Part shown: positions 1 to 6,944 of the stretch, one piece after another
How the letters are laid out: each line of letters begins with the position of its first letter
How positions within the stretch are numbered: the stretch's first letter is position 1
Assembly: GCA_026387135.1 (NCBI GenBank)
Contig: JAPLMH010000095.1
Coordinates: 1-9,614 of the forward strand
Length of the DNA stretch: 9,614 nucleotides
Source of the DNA: Candidatus Omnitrophota bacterium
GTDB lineage: Bacteria > Omnitrophota > Gorgyraeia > 2-01-FULL-45-10
Reading direction: 5' to 3'
Made by a program: the position numbers and the translations under genes
Notes under the pieces: generated by a model
What the model was told of the DNA's origin: nothing
Databases searched by the model: none
What the model saw: only the letters and a program-made list of their open reading frames with translations

Positions 1-354
1 CTTTGGAACGGGCGCAATGAACGGTATGGATTTGGTAGCTACCAGCCGCTCGGCCTTAACGCTCAATATCTGCACAAAGACCTTCATTAGTTCCGGGTCT
101 TTTCTCTTCTCCTCCACCCAGTCGCGCGCAATATCCAAAAACGTTGCCATATCTGATGCATTACCCCTGTCGTGCCAATATGTATGCACCGAATCGGCCA
201 CGCCTTCTGCTCTGGAGCTTAATAGGTCGTCCAGATTATTTACGAGCACTTTATTGAAGATCCCGTAAAGGACTATCGAAAAAGAGAATAGCGTGATCGC
301 CAATAGGAGCATGTACCAGGCAAGGATCTTAAAGCGTATGGATTTAAAGAACAT
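1..354 (-). CDS. Sensor histidine kinase, N-terminal part (gene runs off the left edge)
   Basis: Minus-strand frame open from ATG at 354-352 to the window edge, 118 codons visible. The product starts MFFKSIRFKILAWYMLL and has one strong membrane segment at about residues 10-32, then a hydrophilic stretch with LDDLLSSRAEGVADS. A short cytoplasmic start, one transmembrane helix and an extracytoplasmic sensing region are the usual N-terminus of a membrane sensor kinase. The HAMP, DHp and ATPase domains would lie outside the window, so the kinase call is inferred from the N-terminal style alone. An AAAGGAAA ribosome site lies about 5-7 bases before the ATG. The gene begins 16 bases after the upstream DMT gene ends, with no room for a terminator, so it is probably co-transcribed with the transporter pair. 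A different single-pass membrane sensor is possible. Confidence 0.65.
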   Translation of the reverse strand, partial: MFFKSIRFKILAWYMLLLAITLFSFSIVLYGIFNKVLVNNLDDLLSSRAEGVADSVHTYWHDRGNASDMATFLDIARDWVEEKRKDPELMKVFVQILSVKAERLVATKSIPFIAPVPK

Positions 355-370
355 ATTATTTTCCTTTGGT

Positions 371-742
371 TTAACTTACCGACATAAGGACTATTCCCGC
401 CATTACGAGGAGCGTTCCGATAAGCTTCATCCTGTCTATCTTTTCACCCAGGAATTTATGCGCCAAGAACAGGATCAGGATATACTGCAAGCTGCCCATC
501 GGAAAGACCAGGCTTAAGTCGCCCTGGGCGATGGCCAATAGCCATATTACAAGACCTATGCTCATAACTAGAATTCCTGACCACAAAGAGGGTTGGGTGA
601 GTATCTTTGATAAAAAACGGATACGATCGCCGCCCGCCTTAAGGTCATATGTCCCGATACTATTTGTGCTCTTTTTGAATAGTATCTGGCCTATCACGGT
701 TATAGCCTCGGACAGCAAAACAAGGAGTATTATCTTAACCAT
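371..742 (-). CDS. EamA/DMT-type half-size transporter, subunit 2 of a pair
   Basis: A 123-residue hydrophobic protein with four predicted membrane helices at about residues 2-20, 53-71, 77-95 and 106-122. Conserved-looking features are E12 in helix 1, GQILFKK (18-24), the P-M-G-S turn before helix 3 (81-84) and GE (99-100) before helix 4. This is the size and layout of small multidrug resistance and ArnE/ArnF-like proteins of the drug/metabolite transporter superfamily, which work as dimers in the cytoplasmic membrane. ATG at 742 is preferred over an upstream in-frame start at 787 because GGAGAG sits seven bases before it and the helix begins at once. The start overlaps the end of the preceding DMT gene (ATGGTTAA), which suggests translational coupling and a heterodimer. 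The substrate is unknown; a polyprenyl-linked sugar or lipid is the obvious guess. Confidence 0.8.
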   Translation of the reverse strand: MVKIILLVLLSEAITVIGQILFKKSTNSIGTYDLKAGGDRIRFLSKILTQPSLWSGILVMSIGLVIWLLAIAQGDLSLVFPMGSLQYILILFLAHKFLGEKIDRMKLIGTLLVMAGIVLMSVS

Positions 743-1157
743 TGGACATTCTCTCCGGCTCTGTCGATTTCTTGCTTTGCGATACAAAATGGATACCGAG
801 AATGATACAGACGATCCCGGCCCACCGGACCGGGCTTATGCTTTCGTGTAAAAAGAGCATTGCGCAAACGGGAACGAATATATAACAGAAGCTTCCGACC
901 GGCATTGCGATGCTTAAATCCACTTTATACAGGATGACTATCCAGACAAAAAAATTCAGCGCGAATACAAATATGCCGAGCCATAGAAATGGCGAAGAAG
1001 CATTCTTTACAGCGAATTCCACCACATTGCTTAAATTCACGGAGTCGATGCCGGTATGAACAAGCCCCTTCTTCATCAAAACTTGAGCCACCGTATCTAT
1101 GAGGTCATTCAATACTATCAAACAGAATATCTTTAATGTCAGGTGGCTACTCTTCAT
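735..1157 (-). CDS. EamA/DMT-type half-size transporter, subunit 1 of a pair
   Basis: A 140-residue protein with four hydrophobic helices at about 8-27, 57-76, 82-103 and 110-126, then a short charged tail ending in KKSTEPERMSNG. It has the same plan as the downstream gene: acidic residues in helix 1 (D18, D21), VLMKKG after helix 1, MPVGS before helix 3 and HES before helix 4. The two look like diverged paralogues forming a heterodimeric DMT transporter, as in ArnE/ArnF or paired SMR proteins (family knowledge). It starts in an ATGA overlap with the acyltransferase reading frame upstream and overlaps the next gene by eight bases, so the three are tightly coupled. The link to an acyltransferase suggests flipping or export of a modified envelope precursor, which is inference. 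Confidence 0.8.
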   Translation of the reverse strand: MKSSHLTLKIFCLIVLNDLIDTVAQVLMKKGLVHTGIDSVNLSNVVEFAVKNASSPFLWLGIFVFALNFFVWIVILYKVDLSIAMPVGSFCYIFVPVCAMLFLHESISPVRWAGIVCIILGIHFVSQSKKSTEPERMSNG

Positions 1158-1690
1158 ATCGCTCTCTGCAACTTACCTTTCTTCAGGGACGGATCAAAAT
1201 TTTCGAACTTCAGAAATTGGCAGATAAAATTGAATATGGGGCGCAGCGCCCTATTGCGGAGCTTTACATATATGTAGAGCGGCACAAAATCGAACCCGAG
1301 CCTTCGCTTCGGCTCGTAGCCCGTGATGCCCATCTCGTATTGTTTGATCCCGTTCTTTATGCACCAGTTCAAAGTCTCGCGGAATTTTATGAAGTAGAGA
1401 TGATATTTATGCGTGACGGAATAGTCGAGGCCCACATAATAGTCTATGAACATATCCTTCGACACCAATCCGAAGAGAAACATGACCAGCTTTCCGTCTA
1501 TCCTCCACAGGAAATATTTTGTTTGGCCGGGCATATTTATTGGTATATTTTTGAAGAACCCGATCGGCAAGAGCTCAAAGCCCATATCATGCTTCGCCAC
1601 TATCTCCAGATAGAGTTTATAAACCTCCTGCAATTCACTATCGTCGAGAGCATCCGCGATCTTGAAGTCAAGATTGACACGGCCATCCAC
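1154..1690 (-). pseudogene. GNAT/FemAB-like acyltransferase, C-terminal half (separated by frame change)
   Basis: About 178 residues from a GTG at 1690, or from about 1717 if read in continuity with the upstream frame (residues Y-D-L-R-R-K-F-K-R before the GTG). The region YKLYLEIVAKHDMGFELLP, then FLWRIDGKLVMFLFGL, DYYVGLDYS, an alpha-helical YFIKFRETLNWCIKNG and YEMGITGYEPKRRLGF resembles the C-terminal acetyltransferase fold of GNAT_6 (BioF2-like) and FemAB-type proteins. These transfer acyl or aminoacyl groups, often in envelope synthesis. It lacks the N-terminal GNAT domain, which is encoded just upstream in another frame (1713-2156). The frames meet within a five-base window, because TAG (1720-1718) closes this frame on one side and TGA (1715-1713) closes the other. 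The GTG has only a poor ribosome site. Its stop overlaps the DMT start as ATGA. Probably one gene with a single-base deletion or error. Confidence 0.65.
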
Positions 1691-1712
1691 CCTTTTGAAC
1701 TTTCTTCTTAAG

Positions 1713-2156
1713 TCATACTATCGAGGCTCTCTTCTTTTTTGCTATCTGTTCGATGCGGCGCGAGATGACTTTTATTACTGCGCCGGGATCTCCGGTAAAA
1801 CCGATCTTCCCCTGGCCCATCGGCATGCCGCAGATAACAGCCTTGAGGCTGAAGATGTTCGGCATCAACTTTTTTATTGAATTAGTGACGCGCCTCAAGG
1901 GGCCGTTTATGCTGGTGTCAAGAGGATAATTCATTATAAAACATGCGGTCGCCGCAACCAGAGCCTTGCGGTCGTATACAGCTATGTAGAATAGGGAGAA
2001 TTGATCCAGGCCGGATTCATCAAGCGTCTTATAAAAATTATAGCCCTCCAGAACGTCCGGATAGATCTTATTCCAGTCGTCGGCAGGTATATGGGTTATC
2101 TTTTTGACAACTTTTGTTCTAAGCGCTGCTCTCTTTTGTCGCTTCGATACTATCAA
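1713..2156 (-). pseudogene. GNAT/FemAB-like acyltransferase, N-terminal half (ends early in TGA)
   Basis: 147 residues from a TTG at 2156, chosen because GGGAG lies seven to eight bases upstream and TAA immediately precedes the TTG. After a basic start (KRQKRAALRTKVVKK) comes DDWNKIYPDVLEGYNFYKTL, a LDESGLDQFSLFYIAVYDRK block, a hydrophobic strand LVAATACFIMNYPLD and a region ending KKRASIV before TGA. This pattern of a small folded N-domain with F-x-Y-IAVYD and LVA is typical of FemAB/DUF482-like and related GNAT proteins, whose full length is about 330-380 residues. Together with the next frame (1154-1717) the total is about 330, so the two halves look like one broken gene. It is the first gene of the DMT operon and has a recognisable promoter in front. 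The acceptor substrate cannot be told. Confidence 0.65.
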
Positions 2157-2181
2157 TTAGACACTCCCTGTCAATAGACGG

Positions 2182-2215
2182 ATTATATTATACAAAATAC
2201 TATCCCGAAGAGCAA
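2182..2215 (-). promoter_or_regulatory. Sigma-70-like promoter for the acyltransferase-DMT operon
   Basis: On the minus strand TTGCTC (2215-2210) and TATAAT (2192-2187) are separated by exactly 17 bases. A second overlapping TATAAT lies at 2187-2182. Transcription would start near 2180, giving a leader of about 24 bases before the TTG start at 2156. The -10 is a perfect consensus and the -35 matches only its first three bases. It sits in the 73-base gap after the ABC-F stop codon, where a new transcription unit is expected. Confidence 0.55.
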
Positions 2216-2229
2216 AGCAATTACATCGA

Positions 2230-3600
2230 TCAATCGCTGTATTTCCGCTTTTCGGCATCGTAGGTTTTCATCGTTGTATCGAGCTGGGAATAACAAGAGT
2301 CGATATTATCCGCAAGCTCTTTAAGCTCCCTGGAGAACTCGCTTCTTCGTATCGCTCCCAGGCTCCCCTTTGCCGAAGCCTTCAATATCTCTTCGTTCAC
2401 AGCCGCGATTCTGGCCTCGGAAGAGATTATCTCCTCCTCAAGGCGCTTTATCTTCGCTTCGAGAGGCTTTAAGATCTTCGACCTCATCGCGACGAACTCC
2501 GCGCGGGCTCGTCTTGCAATTTTGCCGCTATGTCCTTTTGCAGCAGGGCAGGTTAAAGCCTGCTCTATAGTTTTTTTCGGGGCCGGAACGGCCGGCTGCG
2601 GCGCTATAGATGGAACTATTTGCGGTTTTGCCGGCAACGGCTTATTTTCGTCATCTTCCCATCCGACGCTATCCAGGAACTCACGGTAATTACCCGGATA
2701 CAGAAAGACCCTGTCATTCTTAAATACAATGAGCTTCGTCGCCACCTCGTTCAGAAAATGCTCATCGTGGGCTACTACGAGCGCGGCACCCTCAAAATCC
2801 CTTACGGCCTCCATCATCGCCTGGCAGGATTCAATGTCAAGATGGTGTGTGGGCTCGTCCAGGAAAAGGATGTTGGATGGCGCCACGAGGATCTTCCCTA
2901 AAAGGACTCGGCTGCGCTCACCGCCTGAGAGCACCCTGACCTTCTTCTCGGCATCGTCTCCCGAGAACATCATCGCGCCGCATATACCGCGCACGCGCGA
3001 CTTATCTATGAAGGCGCGCCCCTTCGATATCTCCTCTTCTACGGTAAGCTCTCCGTCAAGATCGGCTGTATTCGCCTGCTCATAATAAGCCGGAGTGGCC
3101 GCCGTATGGGTCTTGATACTGCCCGACACAGGTTTAAGTCTCCCGGAAAGTAATTTCAGGAGAGTGGTCTTACCTTTACCGTTCTTGCCTACAATACAGA
3201 TCTTATCGTCTCTATTTACGGTAAAATTCAAGCCGCTTATAAGGTACGGCACATTTGCATTGTATGAAAACGTGAGATCGTTAACATCCATCATCTGACC
3301 GGCGCGGAACGATTCATAATTAAACGAGAATGAAAGGGTGCGGATCTCTTCCAGCTTATCCAGCTTGTCCATCTTCTCGAGCCTCTTGATATTCGACTGG
3401 ACGCGGCTGGCATGGCTCGCTTTCGATCGAAACGTGGTCACATACTCCATGATCTCTTTGCGCTTCTTCTCGTCCTGCACCCGCTTCTTCTCGTGCAGCT
3501 CTTCATCAGCATGGAGCTGGGCGTAATATTTCCCGGTAGACCCCTTGATCTTCCTTACCATGCCACGGTGGATCCCCACAATATGCGTCGTCACGCTTAT
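2230..3600 (-). pseudogene. ABC-F ATPase, linker, second ATPase domain and C-terminal coiled coil (broken from its N-terminal part)
   Basis: Reading frame of about 457 residues from position 3600 (first codon ATA of I-S-V-T-T-H-I-V-G). It gives the ABC-F interdomain linker (about residues 10-85, rich in K/E/R), a second nucleotide-binding domain with Walker A GKNGKGKT (about 138-145), signature LSGGE (224-228), Walker B with LFLDEPTHHLD (245-255) and switch His in VVAHDEHFL (about 278), then a Pro/Ala-rich spacer and a coiled-coil tail (about 375-450) like the C-terminal domain of Uup. The same frame stays open upstream to 3771, but those residues are the out-of-frame shadow of the first domain. 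An ATG at 3561 could start a truncated product. The second domain looks intact, so gene decay is recent or the break is a sequence error. Ends TGA at 2232-2230. Confidence 0.8.
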
Positions 3601-4051
3601 CCAGAAAGTTCGTAGGTTCGTCCAAGAGAAGCATATTGGGCTCTGAGACCAGGACCTTGGCCAGGGCAATACGCATCTGGAACCCTCCGGAAAATTCCGA
3701 AGGGCTACGCTTGAGATCCTCTTCGGAAAAACCAAGCCCCGAAAGGATCTTCTCCACCTTCCATTCGGCATTCATCTCCTCGGGGCTCAGGCCCAGGCAA
3801 CCCTCCTCCAGCACGGTGGGTTTTGTAAAGGTCAGGTGCTGGTCAAGATACCCTATGGAGTAATTCTTTGGCATGAAGACCTTGCCCTCATCAGGCTCTT
3901 CCTCGCCGGTAATGATCCTGAAGAGCGTGGTCTTTCCATGGCCATTGCGGCCCACGAGCCCTATCTTTTCTCCGGCAAGGACATCAAAGCTCACGTCAGA
4001 GAATAGTTCCCGGGTCGCATAAAGTTTAGATATATTTTTTACAGATATCAT
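3506..4051 (-). pseudogene. ABC-F ATPase, first ATPase domain, truncated before the H-switch
   Basis: ATG at 4051 overlaps the methyltransferase stop as ATGA. The 181-residue frame holds Walker A GRNGHGKT (34-41), the ABC signature SGGFQMR (121-127) and Walker B LLLDEPTNFLD (141-151), typical of the first domain of Uup/YheS/EttA-like ABC-F proteins, soluble ATPases that bind the ribosomal E site (family knowledge). After D151 the sequence turns to KRDDAYCGDPPW and ends at a stop, which is not family-like. The family-like continuation (S-V-T-T-H-I-V-G-I-H) is in the next frame from 3597. ABC-F proteins normally have about 28 residues between these points, including the H-switch region with T/S-H-D-R, and here they are missing. 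So this is an internal deletion that also shifts the frame, not a simple frameshift. Useful coding ends at about 3599; the rest is out-of-frame. Confidence 0.8.
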
Positions 4052-4890
4052 CGCGTTCCCCGGTAGCGTGATGCTTCATAGAGACATACGGCGCTGGCGC
4101 TTGCGACATTTAACGAATCAACAGCCTTTGAGATCGGTATGCGCACTTTTGTATCGGCAACACTTAAGATTTTGCGCGATACGCCCTTATCCTCGTTGCC
4201 GAAGACAAAACAGATATTCCCCGAGAGCCTGGCTTTAGTGAGATCGCCGGCGCCTTTACCGGGAGTGGCGGCTATTATACGCGTATCGTACTTACTTTTG
4301 AGCCGTATAAGGCTCGACCTGAGGTCGTCTTCATAACAGACCGGCAATCCGAATACAGTACCCATGGATACACGGACCGCTTTCCTATAATACGGATCGT
4401 ACGTGGCATTATCAATTATAAGCGCCTGTGCCCCAAAGGCGGCCGCGTTACGTACTATAAGTCCGACGTTTTGAGGGTCATTTACGGCATTGAGCGCCAC
4501 GAGGAGTAGCGGCCTTTTACAGTCTTTAAGCGCTTCGGAGACTGTGATCTTTTTGGGGCAATACCCAATGGCCATGATACCTTTATGAAAACGAAAACCG
4601 ATGATCTTCTCTATAAGCTTATCAGCCGCAATGTAAACAGGCACTCCCCTCTTCGACATTGTTGCAAGAATGGATCCGTATCTACCGGTTGTGCCGACGG
4701 CTGTAAGGCAGGACGCTATCCGGAGACCCGACCCTATCATGCACTTGACGACCTTCTCTCCCTCGGCTATAAAGATACCGTCTCTTTCCAGCTCTTTACC
4801 TTTAAGGGATTTGTATGGGGCCAGGCGTGGATCATCCGCGCCTTGTATAACGATACAGGTCTTCAATTTCTGCGGGCATCTTTTAGCCAT
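4048..4890 (-). CDS. SpoU/TrmH-family RNA 2'-O-ribose methyltransferase
   Basis: A 280-residue protein of the SPOUT superfamily, which moves a methyl group from S-adenosylmethionine to a ribose 2'-OH in rRNA or tRNA. The N-terminal substrate-binding part includes IAEGEKVVKCMIGSG (about 41-55). The C-terminal knot domain shows motif 1 N-D-P-Q-N-V-G with the catalytic-type Arg a few residues on (137-147), motif 2 RVSMGTVF (173-180) and motif 3 FGNEDKGV followed by PISKAVDSLNVASA (about 230-266). The usual GNEG-x-G is GNED-x-G here. The start at ATG 4890 is preferred because it lies eight bases after the radical SAM stop. A longer frame to 4977 would overlap that gene by 79 bases and adds non-family sequence. 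The ribosome site is weak, so coupling with the upstream gene is likely. The target nucleotide is unknown. Confidence 0.88.
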   Translation of the reverse strand: MAKRCPQKLKTCIVIQGADDPRLAPYKSLKGKELERDGIFIAEGEKVVKCMIGSGLRIASCLTAVGTTGRYGSILATMSKRGVPVYIAADKLIEKIIGFRFHKGIMAIGYCPKKITVSEALKDCKRPLLLVALNAVNDPQNVGLIVRNAAAFGAQALIIDNATYDPYYRKAVRVSMGTVFGLPVCYEDDLRSSLIRLKSKYDTRIIAATPGKGAGDLTKARLSGNICFVFGNEDKGVSRKILSVADTKVRIPISKAVDSLNVASASAVCLYEASRYRGTR

Positions 4891-4898
4891 AAAATCTA

Positions 4899-6338
4899 TC
4901 AGGCATTCTTTACAAATATGCGTTTCAGGGAATTGCCGAGCCGTTTCTTCTTCTTCTCCCGCACCAATACGCTCCATAAGAGTCCCGGACCCGCCATCAT
5001 GAATAAGATGATCTCGTTGAAGGTAAAGAACTTCACCGCAGCGAATTTCTTCACTATCTTTAATATCTGAAGCGGCGTATAGAATGAAAATTTTATCTGC
5101 CTGCCTATTTTTTTCAAGGCCGGATGGCTATAGGTATCCGAATAAAGCTCTCCGCGATAGGTAACGTGGTATCCGGGCGTATTTTCTGCGAGCTTCCTAA
5201 GCGGCGAGAACTTCTCTATCCTTAACTTCTGGAATGTTATGGAATCCAGGCTTATCTCTTTAGCGAACTTCGCTATACATAGCATCTCTTCCTCGGTCTC
5301 GCCTATATTGCCATAAATAAAGTAGCCGTGATAGTAGATGGGGTACTTTTTCAACACGGCAAAAGACCTTCTTATTGTATTTGAGTCAAAGCCTTTATTA
5401 AGCTGTGCTAATATACGGTCATGCGGAGATTCTATGCCCATAAAGAGCATCTTAAAACCCGCTTTGACCATCTTTTCCAAAAGCCTGGGATGATTGGCTA
5501 TTTCGATACGGGCTTGTGCCAGGAAGCGTTTTTTTATTTTACCCGCTATTATCAGGTCGCAGATCTCTTCCGATCTTTTTATGTCCGTAAAAAAGTTGTC
5601 GTCGTTAAATAGTATGGTATTGGCGCGGATCTGGCCTATCTCTTTTACGACAGATGCGACGCTGCGCGCCGCATAATCCCTTTTTTGGCCCAGCGGATTC
5701 AGGGTGAATGTGCAGAATTTGCAGTTGAAAGGGCAGCCTCTGGCACTTAAGACCGAATCGAACGTCAAGTCTGCCAGGCCGATACCGTTTACCCTCATGT
5801 AATATTTATTTCGTCTTAAGGACCGATCCGGAGCCCCTATAAGATCTACGTCCGGTAAGGGCCTGTTCGCGGTATGGACTATCCCTTGGCTGCCCTTATA
5901 GGATATGCCCAGGATATTCTCACGCGGCACGCCTTTTAGTATCTCTTTTATGGTCTCTTCGCCTTCGCCCCTGACGACAATATCTATCCTTGGAGAGGCC
6001 TTGAACAGTTCTTCGACCTCGACCGTAGCTTTATATCCGCCTATGACTAAAGGTATGCCATCCGGCATTAAGTTCAACAGTTTACAGACCTCTTCATACT
6101 GGCGATCCCAACCGACAGTGACACATATGATGTCTATCTCGTTACGTATAAAATCTATCAGCTTTCCGGTATCACATAGCTCTGTTTCGTATCGCAGGTC
6201 AAGAAGGGTTATCTTATCCGCAAGGCCTTCTGCGCTGGTGGCCACATACTCAAGGCCCGTAGGCGGGAATAGCCCCATGATGCTGGTCGCCGTATTTTCG
6301 ATATAAGGGTTTAAAAATAGTGCATGTCTATATTTCAT
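4899..6338 (-). CDS. B12-binding-domain radical SAM protein
   Basis: A 479-residue protein. The N-terminal half (about 5-150) has FPPTGLEYVA, VTVGWD, LVIGGYKATVEVEEL and IDIVVRGEGEETIKEIL, the usual course of the cobalamin-binding-like domain of BchE/HpnR-type enzymes. The classic GG-x-H has Tyr in place of His and no DxHxxG is visible, so real B12 binding is uncertain. The radical SAM core begins at ARGCPFNCKFC with cluster cysteines C202, C206 and C209, followed by ILFNDDNFF, FMGIESP and YGYFIYGNIGET-like segments. A hydrophobic, basic C-terminal tail (about 425-475) may touch the membrane. The start ATG at 6338 was chosen because homologous sequence begins MKYRHALFLNPY. A longer frame to 6404 runs through a hairpin repeat. 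First gene of the methyltransferase/ABC-F operon. The substrate cannot be inferred. Confidence 0.87.
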   Translation of the reverse strand: MKYRHALFLNPYIENTATSIMGLFPPTGLEYVATSAEGLADKITLLDLRYETELCDTGKLIDFIRNEIDIICVTVGWDRQYEEVCKLLNLMPDGIPLVIGGYKATVEVEELFKASPRIDIVVRGEGEETIKEILKGVPRENILGISYKGSQGIVHTANRPLPDVDLIGAPDRSLRRNKYYMRVNGIGLADLTFDSVLSARGCPFNCKFCTFTLNPLGQKRDYAARSVASVVKEIGQIRANTILFNDDNFFTDIKRSEEICDLIIAGKIKKRFLAQARIEIANHPRLLEKMVKAGFKMLFMGIESPHDRILAQLNKGFDSNTIRRSFAVLKKYPIYYHGYFIYGNIGETEEEMLCIAKFAKEISLDSITFQKLRIEKFSPLRKLAENTPGYHVTYRGELYSDTYSHPALKKIGRQIKFSFYTPLQILKIVKKFAAVKFFTFNEIILFMMAGPGLLWSVLVREKKKKRLGNSLKRIFVKNA

Positions 6339-6371
6339 ATTTATTTCTTTGTCTTTACGGTTAGCCTGTTG

Positions 6372-6406
6372 AAAAACAGACCATGCCTGCTTATAGGCAG
6401 GCATGG
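6372..6406 (-). terminator. Likely Rho-independent terminator of the small basic protein gene
   Basis: A perfect 10-bp stem, CCATGCCTGC at 6381-6390 pairing with GCAGGCATGG at 6397-6406, with a six-base loop. Read on the minus strand it is followed by TCTG and then five Ts (6376-6372). It lies 19 bases after the stop of the 67-residue gene. The T run itself falls in a second small hairpin (CTGTT/AACAG). A GC-rich dispersed repeat that happens to terminate is an alternative. Confidence 0.55.
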
Positions 6407-6424
6407 ATCATGGCAGGTACGGAC

Positions 6425-6628
6425 TTATATAATATTTTTCCGTTGAGTTTTGTGGTGCCTGCGGACCTTGTCAAATACTTCTTTATTGATCGCCTGCCGG
6501 TCGACCGGCTTGCCTTCAGCCTTCAGTTTTTTGACCATCGCCTGCACCATCTTTCGCTTGATTATCTTCTGGGCTGATACGCTCTTTGTTCTTTTACCGA
6601 ACCCGCACCAATCTTTGTAAATTCCCAT
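6425..6628 (-). CDS. Small, strongly basic hypothetical protein
   Basis: 67 residues starting MGIYKDWCGFGKRTKS, rich in Lys and Arg (about a third of residues) with few acidic residues. No signal peptide or membrane segment is seen. The body, about residues 18-58, looks helical with alternating charges (IIKRKMVQAMVKKLKAEGK and INKEVFDKVRRHHK). I do not recognise the family. A charge pattern like this is common in proteins that touch RNA or DNA, which is only inference. The evidence that it is a real gene is strong: GAGGAG lies seven bases before the ATG, an extended -10 promoter lies about 60 bases upstream and a terminator-like hairpin follows. It stands alone between larger operons and seems to form its own transcription unit. 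The single Cys is at residue 8. Confidence 0.72.
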   Translation of the reverse strand: MGIYKDWCGFGKRTKSVSAQKIIKRKMVQAMVKKLKAEGKPVDRQAINKEVFDKVRRHHKTQRKNII

Positions 6629-6680
6629 CGTAGATCTCCTCTATTAGAATTACACCGCTCCATGCAGCATCTTACATCGC

Positions 6681-6716
6681 TTGTCCAGCGTCACCATTAT
6701 AGCACAATGTGGACAA
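6681..6716 (-). promoter_or_regulatory. Extended -10 promoter with flanking inverted repeat, for the small basic gene
   Basis: Minus strand TGCTATAAT (6704-6696) is a perfect extended -10 element; no good -35 is found at 17 bases. Transcription would start near 6689, leaving a leader of about 60 bases before ATG 6628. The -10 lies between inverted half-sites TTGTCC (6681-6686) and GGACAA (6711-6716), 24 bases apart, which could be an operator. The inverted repeat is short and could be chance. Confidence 0.5.
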
Positions 6717-6781
6717 TCTGCATCCAATTGATTTTCGCGACTACATTTCTTATCATATGACCGGTCGATTAAAAAACCGGC

Positions 6782-6873
6782 CCGCCTTCGCAATCAACGC
6801 TCGTTAGGCTCGGTGCTTCGGCGGGCACATCCGCCGAAGCATTCCGTCTATTACGCATTGAATGCGAAGGCGG
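6782..6873. repeat. Nested inverted-repeat element (two stacked hairpins)
   Basis: Outer arms CCGCCTTCGCA (6782-6792) and TGCGAAGGCGG (6863-6873) are perfect complements; with one mismatch the pairing extends four more pairs inward (6794-6797 with 6858-6861). Inside lies an 11-bp perfect stem, TGCTTCGGCGG (6814-6824) with CCGCCGAAGCA (6831-6841), loop GCACAT. The structure has no long T tail on either strand, so it is not a simple terminator. It resembles dispersed GC-rich palindromic repeats (REP/MITE-like) often seen between genes in candidate-phylum genomes; that is memory and was not checked. It lies in the 316-base gap 6629-6944, the rest of which holds the promoter above, a weak 5-bp hairpin (6761-6780), a small hairpin (6917-6935) and no gene that I can see. 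Confidence 0.7.
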
Positions 6874-6944
6874 ATGGCGGACGCGAGCGCAACCAATTCA
6901 AACTGCGCACACTCGGCATGTCTCTAAAGAGCATGGCTCATCAC

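Noticed and set aside
1136..1711. A 191-codon open frame on the plus strand
   Set aside because: It lies wholly opposite the acyltransferase C-terminal half, shows no family motif, and the minus strand reads as real protein with coupled overlaps.
4891..4977. Longer start of the RNA methyltransferase
   Set aside because: It would overlap the radical SAM gene by 79 bases and adds sequence unlike the family; ATG 4890 fits the operon spacing.
4585..5070. Plus-strand open frame of 161 codons across the methyltransferase and radical SAM ends
   Set aside because: It is a shadow of two well-supported minus-strand genes and has no recognisable domain.
6339..6404. Longer N-terminus of the radical SAM protein (MPAYKQAW...)
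   Set aside because: The extra codons come from a palindromic hairpin and its flank; family-like sequence starts at ATG 6338.
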